A DNA stretch of 64,000 bases from Polynucleobacter nymphae (GTDB taxonomy: Bacteria > Pseudomonadota > Gammaproteobacteria > Burkholderiales > Burkholderiaceae), in NCBI RefSeq assembly GCF_018882155.1, contig NZ_JACVPA010000001.1, forward strand, positions 620,001-684,000, in the 5' to 3' direction. Below are positions 54,601-62,861 of the stretch, piece by piece (the first letter of the stretch is position 1; the number at the start of each line of letters is the position of its first letter). A model generated the notes under the pieces. It saw only the letters and a list, made by a program, of their open reading frames with translations, was not told the origin of the DNA and made no database searches. The translations under genes and the position numbers were made by a program.

Positions 54601-54658
54601 ATTCGGTTTTAGGCAAAAGAAGGGCTACTATTAATAGAGGATATATAAAGGATTCACT

Positions 54659-55504
54659 ATGAAGCCATTTAAAGTTGCACTTACTCTAATTACCATGCTC
54701 TTAGTTCAAATACTCAGTGGATGCACGCCTGCTCCATATCGTCAATCAAACTATCAACAGTCAAATTATCAGCAATCAACCAATCAACAATCTAGCTTTG
54801 GTAATGTTCCTATGAAATTAGCAAGCTCCATGGATATAAGTAATTCTAACTTTCAAGAATGTTCTAAAAAAGTAGATTCCTCACCTAATGGCTCTTTAGT
54901 GTACAAGGATGTTTTATATCGCCACTATTCCGACCCGAATCGAAAAAGCCTTGTAGAGTCCACAGCGAAAATCACTGCGATTCAATCTAAAGCCCTTTCT
55001 GAATTGCTACCATTTTTTCAGCAATGTTTACAAGCTAGAATCACTCCATTGAAAGACTACCCACTTATAACATCGGCTTATAAAGCTGAGCAGGATAGAT
55101 TAAAACTCGTTTATTTAAATTTAATCAGTAAAAAAATAACAATCGGTGAGGCAAACTTTCAAAAGAATGAAATTGAGAATGAAAGTATTGGTCAGTTCAC
55201 ATCAGCCTTTCAATCTTATATGGATAGCTCTCCCCAAATGCAGCCCCAACAAGCTCAGCAATATAACCAACCTCAGCAACCACAACAGCCGCCCACAGCA
55301 TATCAAGAAGCTTTAATTAGACAAATGCAGTACCAAAATATTCAAAATAGCATTCAGCAGATAACCGCACCTAAGATTACTGCTCCACTACCTTCGTATA
55401 CAAATCAGAACCAGAATCCTTTTTACCAAGCACCACAACAACCGGTTCAACCGCCTGTTGTTAATTGCGTTCCAAATGGCATGGGTGGGTTTAGGTGTCA
55501 GTAG
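54659..55504 (+). CDS. Gln-rich lipoprotein, unknown function
   Basis: A 281-aa protein with a lipobox (ILSGC, Cys22), then a short tandem repeat of QSNYQ type (residues 30-46), a central helical part, and a Gln/Pro-rich tail (residues 200-275). AAGGA lies six bases upstream of the ATG. It is in the cargo part of island 2, on the opposite strand to the other secreted proteins. No family recognised. Confidence 0.6.
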   Translation: MKPFKVALTLITMLLVQILSGCTPAPYRQSNYQQSNYQQSTNQQSSFGNVPMKLASSMDISNSNFQECSKKVDSSPNGSLVYKDVLYRHYSDPNRKSLVESTAKITAIQSKALSELLPFFQQCLQARITPLKDYPLITSAYKAEQDRLKLVYLNLISKKITIGEANFQKNEIENESIGQFTSAFQSYMDSSPQMQPQQAQQYNQPQQPQQPPTAYQEALIRQMQYQNIQNSIQQITAPKITAPLPSYTNQNQNPFYQAPQQPVQPPVVNCVPNGMGGFRCQ

Positions 55505-55517
55505 TAATTCCAAGAAT

Positions 55518-55907
55518 TTACTTCATGAACCTTTCATAGTTTGACTCAGGTCTAACTCTTTCATCGGTCATACACTTACCAACAGGCTTGTATTCAATAA
55601 TTTTCTTATTTTTAATATAGAAGATATTGTCACACCCAACAAGTTGAGATGAGCAGGTTTGAAAACTCTGAAAAGCTGAATAAGAAACAGTCCCAAAGCT
55701 TCCGCAGCCCCCAATAGCCCTTTTATTTGGATAGACCCTGATTTCAACGCCACTATCCGTTACTGTCTTAATCATTGGCAAGGTTAGGAAAAAGGATTGA
55801 GTATCCAATGCCTCAACTGGCACACCAACCCATGCATCTAAATCCTGTTGTCTCACGCTACCGCAACCAACTAAAAAAAGTGTTAGCAATAAAGCTATGA
55901 TTTTCAT
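55518..55907 (-). CDS. Lipoprotein, unknown function
   Basis: A 129-aa protein with a lipobox (LFLVGC, Cys15). Six more Cys, in pairs such as GGCGSF and QTCSSQLVGC, suggest disulphides in the periplasm. It follows the lipoprotein gene at 55921 by 13 bp, on the same strand. No family recognised. Confidence 0.6.
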   Translation of the reverse strand: MKIIALLLTLFLVGCGSVRQQDLDAWVGVPVEALDTQSFFLTLPMIKTVTDSGVEIRVYPNKRAIGGCGSFGTVSYSAFQSFQTCSSQLVGCDNIFYIKNKKIIEYKPVGKCMTDERVRPESNYERFMK

Positions 55908-55920
55908 ATCGTCAATTCAG

Positions 55921-56211
55921 TTATTTGCACTCGATTGCTAGAGTGTTTTGAGGCGCAATTATCATTCCACCTGAAGTGGGAACTCCAACCGTTCCTGTTG
56001 ACCTATCAATGATTGAATAGCCTGATGGGCAAATCTCGCCAGCCTTTTGATAACAAGCTTCTAGACTTCTTCCCATCCCGCTACAACGCATTGAATACGC
56101 CTTCTTGCCATTCGGACCATTGAATGGGACTGGGTCGATAGATGCGCATCCTGATAAGAAGGTTGCCAAGCCAACCACCATTAAAAGAATGGTGCTTTTG
56201 AAATTAAACAT
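55921..56211 (-). CDS. Small lipoprotein, unknown function
   Basis: A 96-aa protein with a lipobox (TFLSGC, Cys22) after a good signal segment. Four Cys after the lipobox (RCSG, EACYQ, EICPSG, IECK) and SLEACYQKAGEICPSGY resemble small outer-membrane lipoproteins of enteric type. AAAGGT lies upstream of the ATG. It lies between the SHOCT protein and another lipoprotein. Confidence 0.6.
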   Translation of the reverse strand: MFNFKSTILLMVVGLATFLSGCASIDPVPFNGPNGKKAYSMRCSGMGRSLEACYQKAGEICPSGYSIIDRSTGTVGVPTSGGMIIAPQNTLAIECK

Positions 56212-56230
56212 TTTTAGACCTTTATTTTTA

Positions 56231-57184
56231 TTACATAGATTTGAGAATTTCAGCCTTTTTGGAATCGTAATCTTGCTGAGTAATTAACCCCTTCTTCAGC
56301 ATGCTGTTTAATGTTTCTAGCTTATCTGCTGGGCTACCGCTCGAACTTGATGTTGCTGGGCTTATTACTGGGGCTAGTGCGGATGGTTTAGAGTCTGCCT
56401 TTACAGGCATAGTTTGCTTGGTTACTGTGGTTTTAATGCCGTCAGCTATTGATTCGCCTTCTAAGCCCTTAATTGAACTTACTATGTTTACGAATTCAGG
56501 CTTTGTTTCTGGAAACATGCCATTTGGACACCACTCATTGATATATAAAACTTCATTCCCAGCATCAATTAGAGTTATCAAATAAGTCATATCTTTACCA
56601 AATACACCTTTTGTTGTCCCAGTAACCTCAAAACGAAGTGCATTCAATCCGTTGATTTTTAATCGTTCTGAGTTTTTGCTTGCTCCATCTTTGAGTAAAT
56701 TAATTTGTGCCTTCTCAAAGTTATTCGCCATTGTGTCCATATCTAGGTTTGGCTTCTTAGCCATACTGGAAATCATGATGGATTTATCGCTAACACTTTT
56801 TGACTTTGCTAATAAAAGACGACCATTAAATCTCTCTAAATCTTTAATGGGTTGAGCATCGTAATCATCTGGGACTTCAATGCCAGCTTTTGATGAATGG
56901 TTATATGTAAACTCAACCTCAGCACGAATTGGTAATGCAGCATTTTGACAGATAGAAGAAGTGCCTGAAAGCGATATTATCTTTGCGGTGTTGGTAGTAA
57001 CAGGCGATGGGATTACATCCCCTTCTTTATAAGTATCCTTGACACAAATATCTCCCTTGGCTCCAGTAAAGGCATCTCCAATTGCTCTGGTGGCACTGCT
57101 AGGCAAAAAGAAGAAAAACCAAGCATTAGCATTGGATGACAAACCTAGCCCAACAACTAATAGAAGTGTCGATAGCTTCTTCAT
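56231..57184 (-). CDS. Secreted protein with C-terminal SHOCT domain
   Basis: A 317-aa protein with a signal segment (about 1-21, ending NANA) and a C-terminal SHOCT domain (DKLETLNSMLKKGLITQQDYDSKKAEIL, about 285-313), after an Ala/Ser/Pro linker. The middle resembles periplasmic lipoprotein-like folds. A strong AGGGGG ribosome binding site precedes the ATG. The role is unknown; SHOCT domains mediate oligomerisation in several secreted proteins. Confidence 0.65.
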   Translation of the reverse strand: MKKLSTLLLVVGLGLSSNANAWFFFFLPSSATRAIGDAFTGAKGDICVKDTYKEGDVIPSPVTTNTAKIISLSGTSSICQNAALPIRAEVEFTYNHSSKAGIEVPDDYDAQPIKDLERFNGRLLLAKSKSVSDKSIMISSMAKKPNLDMDTMANNFEKAQINLLKDGASKNSERLKINGLNALRFEVTGTTKGVFGKDMTYLITLIDAGNEVLYINEWCPNGMFPETKPEFVNIVSSIKGLEGESIADGIKTTVTKQTMPVKADSKPSALAPVISPATSSSSGSPADKLETLNSMLKKGLITQQDYDSKKAEILKSM

Positions 57185-57203
57185 ATATCCCCCTGTAGAC
57201 TAA

Positions 57204-57413
57204 CTATCCTATCAGGTCTTTTTGAGTTCGTAATAAATTATTTAAGTATTTAATCAATTCACGCACTTCTAGGCTTTTACCAGTTTTGAAGGCATTCTGT
57301 GATGACCTTTTCTTACCTTCCGGCGTCTTTGCGCCTGTCGATTGTTTCCAAGGCTTCCATCGTTGTATCAGTTCCCGTTGGCATTGTCGTTGTTCCGGTG
57401 TCCAATTCCGCAT
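57204..57413 (-). CDS. Small island protein, overlaps upstream gene by 101 nt
   Basis: A 69-aa protein with the head NWTPEQRQCQRELIQRWKPW, then STGAKTPEGKKRSSQNAFKTG and a helical tail. This pattern is known to me from many proteobacterial islands and phages, always without function. Its first 33 codons lie inside the end of the gene at 57313-57912 in another frame. A diverged copy is at 54403-54600. Confidence 0.6.
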   Translation of the reverse strand: MRNWTPEQRQCQRELIQRWKPWKQSTGAKTPEGKKRSSQNAFKTGKSLEVRELIKYLNNLLRTQKDLIG

Positions 57414-57912
57414 AGTTACCCTTTAATAGTTCGTTTTGTGGCGTTATGTTTTTTTCTGCCAAATTGTTCACTTGTTGATGACCTTGGGCAATATTGGCTT
57501 GCTTAACAAAGGTCGTATTGCTTGGTTGCTTTAATTGCACCAATGCTTGCAAAGTAGCCCGACATTGATTTTGGGCTTTTAAAGCAAATCGCATATGGGT
57601 TTCGTATTGCAATAGCTTTTCTTGCGCCTTGGCTCGCCTTGCTAGGCTTGTAAACATCACCTCCAATGCAACTGCTTGGCTTATATACATTTCCTCAATC
57701 TTGGACAAGTCACCTGATTGGATTTGTTCGATTGTCTTTTCCAATACTTGCATAGTGGATTGAAAACCAAAATCTTCACCCAAACCAATATCAAATGATT
57801 CCCTAACTGCGGTGCTTAAAAAATCGGACTTGGAATTAAATTCAGCTAATGCCTCCTCTTTGGTTTGGTCTTTTTCCAGCTTTAATGTAAGCACTTGTTT
57901 TTTATCTGCCAT
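57313..57912 (-). CDS. Conserved island protein, unknown function
   Basis: A 199-aa helical protein. The segment QNQCRATLQALVQLKQPSN followed by FVKQANIAQGHQQVNN is one I remember from hypothetical proteins of integrated elements, often just before a gene like the one at 57204. The last 33 residues (from NYAELDTG) are overprinted by that gene. It touches the 57912-58172 gene by one base. Confidence 0.55.
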   Translation of the reverse strand: MADKKQVLTLKLEKDQTKEEALAEFNSKSDFLSTAVRESFDIGLGEDFGFQSTMQVLEKTIEQIQSGDLSKIEEMYISQAVALEVMFTSLARRAKAQEKLLQYETHMRFALKAQNQCRATLQALVQLKQPSNTTFVKQANIAQGHQQVNNLAEKNITPQNELLKGNYAELDTGTTTMPTGTDTTMEALETIDRRKDAGR

Positions 57913-58172
57913 TAATTACTCCAGTCATCATTTGTCATTGCTCGCCCTGCTTCATAAGCATTCTGTAAGGCTCTTAAACAGCCTATGGTGAGTTTTTTAT
58001 CCTCAGCAAGGTCAACGCACCAAGCACCATAGTCAGCTTCACTCCAATCGTTTTTAGGGGCGAGGAATTTGTATAAATCTTCAAACTCTTCAATATCCCT
58101 ACTTGTTGGGTCAGCCTTACTAGGCGGCTGCATAGACCGATTCAATTCCAGTCGTTCTGATAGTTTTGTCAT
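57912..58172 (-). CDS. Hypothetical protein, 86 aa
   Basis: An acidic 86-aa protein (SKADPTSRDIEEFEDLYKFLAPKNDWSEADYGAWCVDLA). No family recognised. Its start lies 14 bp from the 9-bp repeat array, which would overlap its promoter. It seems to be cotranscribed with the gene at 57313. Confidence 0.5.
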   Translation of the reverse strand: MTKLSERLELNRSMQPPSKADPTSRDIEEFEDLYKFLAPKNDWSEADYGAWCVDLAEDKKLTIGCLRALQNAYEAGRAMTNDDWSN

Positions 58173-58185
58173 ATATCTGCATTAC

Positions 58186-58245
58186 TGCGATTCATGCGAA
58201 TCATGCGATTTAGCCACTTGAATCGCACCAATCGCACTAATCGCA
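58186..58245. repeat. Iteron-like array: three direct and three inverted 9-bp units
   Basis: TGCGATT-type heptamers begin at 58186, 58195 and 58204; the reverse complement AATCGCA begins at 58221, 58230 and 58239. Each set is spaced by exactly 9 bp, and the two sets face each other across 10 bp. The middle left copy has one change (TGCGAAT). Two more copies, also 9 bp apart, lie in the DUF3987 gene (58802-58808 and 58811-58817). The array sits exactly between that gene's stop codon and the next gene. Confidence 0.75.
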
Positions 58246-59781
58246 CTATCTGCCCCCCAGTAAATATGGATTAATTGCCATCCATTCAACCTGATTAATG
58301 ATTGCGGTTTGGACTAATCCCTGTTCAATCAAGTAGTCGATTGCTGGGTTGACCCTATCTGCTTTACGAATGCTTGAATTCTTACTTACCAACTTTTTTT
58401 CATATGGATGCATGCCAATGGTTCTTACCAGCCAATTCAAAATCTTTTCTGCATCTATCTGCGCCTGTGGCAATACTATTTTTAAAGCTTCATTTAAGTA
58501 GTAATTTGCAACCTCTTTAGCAGACCGCATGATTTCTGCTGATATTTCATTGGCATTAGGCTCTATAGCCACTTGAAAATTTGCAGCAATACGAAGAAGG
58601 TTTTCAGCAGATTTAGCCGCAATGCTCTTGATGGTTTGGTAGTCGCCTTCAAAACCTATGCCCTGCTCGACTAGGTTATGAAACTCAATCCACTCCACCT
58701 TTGCTTCTGGCGATAGCTTTAGAACTGCAGGCTTAAGAACTCCATTTTCTAACTGCATTGGCTTATCTAAGAATTGAGTGAGTATTTTGGTAAACCTATT
58801 AATGCGATTTGTGCGATTTGGAGGTTCAGAGTAAAACCGCATACCCATAGTTGATTCTGGCTGGCACACTAAAAATCGACTGGTTAAGCCAATTCCTTGA
58901 GCCATACCATTACCAATGCCTAGTAGCGACTTGTAAATTGATTCCTGCAACATCAATTGGAATGTAAATCTAGGGCTGGCTACAAACCTAGTACCTTCAC
59001 CTCTTGTTACATCCTTAACTGACTGCCCATCCCACAACTTATTCCAAGTTGCAAAAGTTTTTTGGACATTTTCTGGTTTCGTTGCATAACCACCCAGCAA
59101 TGTTCCGGCTTCATTTACACATCCATAGCCAATAGGAAATCCTGATAGATGCTTAATTAAGGCTTCAGTAGTGAATGTTTCCCAAAGAATAATTTTCTCA
59201 ATTGGCGGCTCAGGCTCTTCTAACCTTCGCAATTGATGCATTATTTCTTCAGGGGACTGTTTCTTACTACCGGACTTAATGGTACTTTTAGCTACTTCAT
59301 AGGCTTCTAGTTCTAGCTTGTATTCTTGTAACTGATTTGAATACTCAAGATGCTGACTTAATTCCCAAGTTTTAAAAGGCTCAAAACAAAACCTATCAGC
59401 AGAAGATTTCCGCTCACCTGATTCAGCGACAGTCATAAACCATAGCGAAATTGGGATTTTTGTATTGGCATCTCTAGCCACATCAAAATGGGCTTGTGCC
59501 GCACCACTTAACGCACCTAATGCACTATTCACCGCCAAAGCAATTGGGCATTGAGTAATTTCTACGACCTCTTGGACATGCTCACGAATAATGTCAGGCA
59601 AAGCATCTAATGGAAATGGATTTCTGGCTGAAGTTTTAACAACTGGCTCAAACCATTCAAGGTTATTTACCCAGCCGACTTCATGCCCATAAAACACTTT
59701 TGGTCTATCTTCATCAATCAACTTACTAGCTGCGGAATACATAGCTATAGCAGCTGCACCTCTATCTTGTATTGAAGTCAT
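58246..59781 (-). CDS. DUF3987 (YfjI-like) replication-type protein
   Basis: A 511-aa protein of the DUF3987 family, found in many prophages and islands and thought to act in element replication as a primase-helicase-like ATPase. The start SARNPFPLDALPDIIREHVQ and ALAVNSALGALSGAAQ are typical; a degenerate P-loop is at AESGERKSS (119-127). Residues near 325 read NRTNRINR, encoded by two copies of the AATCGCA unit of the adjacent array. GAGGTGC precedes the ATG. Stop codon directly touches the array. Confidence 0.75.
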   Translation of the reverse strand: MTSIQDRGAAAIAMYSAASKLIDEDRPKVFYGHEVGWVNNLEWFEPVVKTSARNPFPLDALPDIIREHVQEVVEITQCPIALAVNSALGALSGAAQAHFDVARDANTKIPISLWFMTVAESGERKSSADRFCFEPFKTWELSQHLEYSNQLQEYKLELEAYEVAKSTIKSGSKKQSPEEIMHQLRRLEEPEPPIEKIILWETFTTEALIKHLSGFPIGYGCVNEAGTLLGGYATKPENVQKTFATWNKLWDGQSVKDVTRGEGTRFVASPRFTFQLMLQESIYKSLLGIGNGMAQGIGLTSRFLVCQPESTMGMRFYSEPPNRTNRINRFTKILTQFLDKPMQLENGVLKPAVLKLSPEAKVEWIEFHNLVEQGIGFEGDYQTIKSIAAKSAENLLRIAANFQVAIEPNANEISAEIMRSAKEVANYYLNEALKIVLPQAQIDAEKILNWLVRTIGMHPYEKKLVSKNSSIRKADRVNPAIDYLIEQGLVQTAIINQVEWMAINPYLLGGR

Positions 59782-59890
59782 ATTGCACCTCGAATAAAAG
59801 TGCTGGTAACTAGTTTTAATTTAGATTTGGTTTTAGAATTAGGCTTGCTAAGGGCGCTTATTCTTGAGGTTTTGGGATAGGCGTTTTTTT

Positions 59891-60115
59891 TCATTCTGAC
59901 AATACCTTTCCAAAGGCTTCATAGACTGCGCCATAATTTGCATCCTTACTAGCGTTGCCCATAGTGGTAAAAAAGGCTTTCTCTTGGTTGCTCAAGAAGG
60001 GATGTTTATATTCAATCTCCTCAATCAACCTACTTACAGAAAGCACTACATCAAGCTCAAATTGCCGTTTGACTTCATCCGGCATTGATTCGTAAATAGT
60101 TTGGGCGTGGGTCAT
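59891..60115 (-). CDS. Hypothetical protein, 74 aa
   Basis: A small acidic protein (MTHAQTIYESMPDEVKRQFELDVV) with no motif recognised. AGAGGTGC precedes the ATG, which overlaps the end of the HTH gene by 4 bp (ATGA), so it is translated with it. Confidence 0.5.
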   Translation of the reverse strand: MTHAQTIYESMPDEVKRQFELDVVLSVSRLIEEIEYKHPFLSNQEKAFFTTMGNASKDANYGAVYEAFGKVLSE

Positions 60116-60348
60116 AGCGCACCTCTTAGCTTTTCAGCTATTTGGGCTACCGACCAAAGCAAGCGGTTACCAATTTTTGTAGGTCGAATGCCGTACGCTT
60201 CGCCAGTCAAAGAGTAGTTCTTGCGAACTGTTTGGCTTGCCACATTAAATACTTGGGCGAATTCGGAAGTGTTTACTAAATCCCTATTACCAGCGATTGC
60301 CGATAGTCCGGGCGGAAGATTTGTTACTACTTCATTAGATTGATTCAT
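60112..60348 (-). CDS. Small HTH protein, AlpA/excisionase-like
   Basis: A 78-aa protein. From residue 24 (LVNTSEFAQVFNVASQTVRKNYSL) it reads like a MerR/AlpA-type winged HTH, followed by IRPTKIGNRLLWSVAQIAEKL. Proteins of this kind act as excisionase or as an activator of the integrase in P4-like elements. AGGAG lies upstream. A dyad-rich region lies at 60436-60475 in front of it. Confidence 0.65.
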   Translation of the reverse strand: MNQSNEVVTNLPPGLSAIAGNRDLVNTSEFAQVFNVASQTVRKNYSLTGEAYGIRPTKIGNRLLWSVAQIAEKLRGAL

Positions 60349-60435
60349 GGCAACTACTCCTGTTATTTGATTGCAACAGGCGTAGGCTAGGCGTTTTTTA
60401 TTTCTTTAAACACCCCAAAAATAGGGCTTTTGGTC

Positions 60436-60475
60436 TATTCGGAAGGTATTCCAACTCTTTGGAATGTATTCGGAA
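60436..60475. promoter_or_regulatory. Nested dyad operator upstream of HTH gene
   Basis: TATTCGGAA occurs at 60436-60444 and 60467-60475; between them lies a 7-bp perfect dyad, ATTCCAA-CTCT-TTGGAAT (60448-60465). The region is just upstream of the HTH gene and just past the 60477 gene stop, so autoregulation is likely. Confidence 0.5.
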
Positions 60476-60476
60476 T

Positions 60477-61175
60477 TTATTCGTCTTCAGATAACTTAAT
60501 AATTAAATTATCAATTGCTTGATTGATTGCTTTTAGGTCAGCTTTATTGGTTACACCATCTTTCGTTATGTAATCAATGCCTTTATTTCTAACAAAAATA
60601 TCTTCAGGTGCTTGGTTGTCTTTTACATCTTGCTTTAATTTAGCTATGAAATCATAGGCGTTAGGTGGATATTCTTTTCCATCTTTATATTCTTTTTCTA
60701 AAAATTCAAACAAAGCAAGGCGGTATCCGGGATAAGCCTTGCCGGGCTTTAATTGCCATTTTTGAATTACCTTTGCACTTGTAAGCAATTGTGATGTTTC
60801 ACTAAATTTAGCCAGCGCCCTAAATTCATTTGGAATTTCATTTTGCTCATTCCATGAAACATCTTCACAAGCCCACCTTGCGAACTTCTTTAAATCTACA
60901 AAATCATCTTTTTGTATGTCCGCTTCTGCCAAATACTCAATTACCCAACCACTTCCGGAAGCCCAATCATGGGCATCTTCAAAATAAAGGCGATATTGAC
61001 TCCAAATAGTTAGGTTAGATAAAAACTTATCTTTATCTTCTCTTGCTTCATACCACTTTGGGCAAACATTCATACATAGTAAAAGCGCCTGATTTAGCGT
61101 TACAGTTCGCTTGTTTTTCCAGCTTGTCCAGTTTGGCGTTGGAATAGTATTTTTGAGTTTTTCAACATCAACCAT
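60477..61175 (-). CDS. Hypothetical protein, 232 aa
   Basis: A 232-aa soluble protein rich in Trp and charged residues (PNWTSWKNKRTVTLNQALLL at the start; a Trp-rich region WASGSGWVIEYL). The N-terminus resembles that of other island proteins of unknown role. GAGGTA precedes the ATG. It lies between the integrase and the HTH gene on the same strand. No family recognised. Confidence 0.55.
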   Translation of the reverse strand: MVDVEKLKNTIPTPNWTSWKNKRTVTLNQALLLCMNVCPKWYEAREDKDKFLSNLTIWSQYRLYFEDAHDWASGSGWVIEYLAEADIQKDDFVDLKKFARWACEDVSWNEQNEIPNEFRALAKFSETSQLLTSAKVIQKWQLKPGKAYPGYRLALFEFLEKEYKDGKEYPPNAYDFIAKLKQDVKDNQAPEDIFVRNKGIDYITKDGVTNKADLKAINQAIDNLIIKLSEDE

Positions 61176-61269
61176 GGCATACCTCTATGCACCTTCAATA
61201 AAGCGCTTTGCCGGTCAGGGAAGGTAATCCTGATTTTCGCTTCGTCAAGCTAGGCAAAGGCTATTTCTA

Positions 61270-62571
61270 TTATTCCGTATTTACGACCCTTAGGCGTTTT
61301 GCACCTTCTTGTGGTTGTGGAATGCCAGCTTCATCAAGAATGAATTTTTCAATCTTGCTATGCCATTGGCGCAATAAATCAATAGGGCGTCTGCGGTAGT
61401 GCTTCTCCGCAAGTGCGCTTGGCTTATGCCCCATGATTTGTGCGGAAATACCTGTTGGGCATTCAACCCATTCAGCAAGTGTTCCGAAAGACCTTCTTAA
61501 GCCATGAATAGATAAGCTGGGAATGCCAGCACCTTCAATCACTACTTGGTGTGCCTTGCGTGGCTCAGTCAATCGACCACTTTTAGCTGTTGGGCTTGCG
61601 AATACATACTTATTCACCCTTTTTAGATTGTTAAGCAACAACTCAACATATGGCGTTAGAGGTATGGTTCGAGTTCCTTCTACCTTGTCCTTAATTAAAG
61701 CCGTATGCCATTGGGTATCAACATCAGCCCATTCAAGTGCCGCTAGTTCGTTTCTTCTAGCACCGGTAAGTAAAAGGATTTGAAGGTATGAACCAATGAT
61801 AGGATTATTAATTTTTTTAACCCCATCAAACCATGTCTTTAATTGCTCCTTTTGCAAGCAATCGTCTTTAGCTTGTTTAGGAGGAAGTTCCTTAGTTAAT
61901 CTATCGCAGGCAGTTGTATCCACCAATGCCTTGTAATCGTTTTGGTCAGCAGCCCAAGTAAGAAAGGCTTTTAAAGCAGACAAAGCCAACCTAGCCCTTG
62001 AAGGTCTATCTTTAACCTCTTTCTTAACCATAGCCAAAACTTTATCTTTTGTAATTTCATTGATAGGCAAAGACAGTAGGTCGAGCAAGATTCCTTTTTG
62101 CTTGACTGCTGGCTGACCAATCTTCAATCCTCTTGTAATCTTTTCGCCACCCTTACGCACCATATCCTTATGGTCGGACTTATGTCTATCACCCCATTGG
62201 TGCTGTCTTGCTTTGATGTATTCACCCCAAACTACAAGCCCAGTAACGCCCTTTAAACGGCTTGCCTTGTTCTTTGCTTCGGCTTTAGCCCTTTCTTCCC
62301 TTGGGTCAATTCCTTGGTCTGTAAGCACTTTTAATCGCCTTGCTTCGACTTGTGCCGCGCCCAATGTCCAAGTTTCAATATCACCAATAGTTAAGCGAAG
62401 GTTCGTTCCGTTAAACCATGTTTGAAAGATATAGGCTCGATTTCCTGTTGGCGTAACCCTTAAGCCTAGACTGGGGGTCTTGCTGTCCCAATGGATGGTT
62501 TGAGACTTACCACTTTCGCAGGCTAAGTCTTTGATTTTATTAGCAGTAAATCCAATGTGTTTTGTAGCCAT
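61270..62571 (-). CDS. P4-type integrase of genomic island 2
   Basis: A 433-aa tyrosine recombinase. An N-terminal DUF4102-like arm-binding domain (KTPSLGLRVTPTGNRAYIFQ, TIGDIETWTL) is followed by the core-binding domain and a catalytic domain with Arg272, His356-x-x-Arg359, His382 and Tyr392. All catalytic residues are present. It lies next to the right att repeat, with arm-like repeats upstream, and is the best candidate for insertion into tRNA-fMet. Confidence 0.92.
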   Translation of the reverse strand: MATKHIGFTANKIKDLACESGKSQTIHWDSKTPSLGLRVTPTGNRAYIFQTWFNGTNLRLTIGDIETWTLGAAQVEARRLKVLTDQGIDPREERAKAEAKNKASRLKGVTGLVVWGEYIKARQHQWGDRHKSDHKDMVRKGGEKITRGLKIGQPAVKQKGILLDLLSLPINEITKDKVLAMVKKEVKDRPSRARLALSALKAFLTWAADQNDYKALVDTTACDRLTKELPPKQAKDDCLQKEQLKTWFDGVKKINNPIIGSYLQILLLTGARRNELAALEWADVDTQWHTALIKDKVEGTRTIPLTPYVELLLNNLKRVNKYVFASPTAKSGRLTEPRKAHQVVIEGAGIPSLSIHGLRRSFGTLAEWVECPTGISAQIMGHKPSALAEKHYRRRPIDLLRQWHSKIEKFILDEAGIPQPQEGAKRLRVVNTE

Positions 62572-62587
62572 TTAACCTAAAAATCCC

Positions 62588-62607
62588 ATGTATTGGTCAT
62601 GTATTGA
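62588..62607 (+). promoter_or_regulatory. Candidate arm sites, right end of island 2
   Basis: ATGTATTGG (62588-62596) and ATGTATTGA (62599-62607) are 11 bp apart, the same as the pair at 53961-53980. They lie just upstream of the integrase start codon (62571). Confidence 0.55.
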
Positions 62608-62738
62608 TTTTATATCTATTTTGGGGAATATCAAGCAATTCTAATCATAGGCTTCAAAGCCATATATTTGTTGACTTCTGTAGATTTAACAAACACTTAG
62701 GAACGATAATCAACGCTAAGAAATAGGCTGTTTTTCTT

Positions 62739-62784
<46 letters not shown>

Positions 62785-62797
62785 GTAATTCAGTACT

Positions 62798-62825
62798 AAG
62801 CCCTTAATTTTTAAGGGCTTTTTGC
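62798..62825 (+). terminator. Original tRNA-fMet terminator
   Basis: AAGCCCTTA (62798-62806) pairs with TAAGGGCTT (62812-62820), then T-rich. It follows the displaced tRNA 3' end and was presumably its terminator before insertion. Confidence 0.75.
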
Positions 62826-62861
62826 TTTTTAGCTGAGGCTAAATTGCAAAGTTCCTTGATG

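Noticed and set aside
54740..54800. A tandem DNA repeat element in the lipoprotein gene
   Set aside because: The short repeats follow from the QSNYQ-type peptide repeats and do not extend outside the frame.
58186..58245. A CRISPR array
   Set aside because: Units are 9 bp with 2-bp gaps and half are inverted; there are no spacers and no cas genes.
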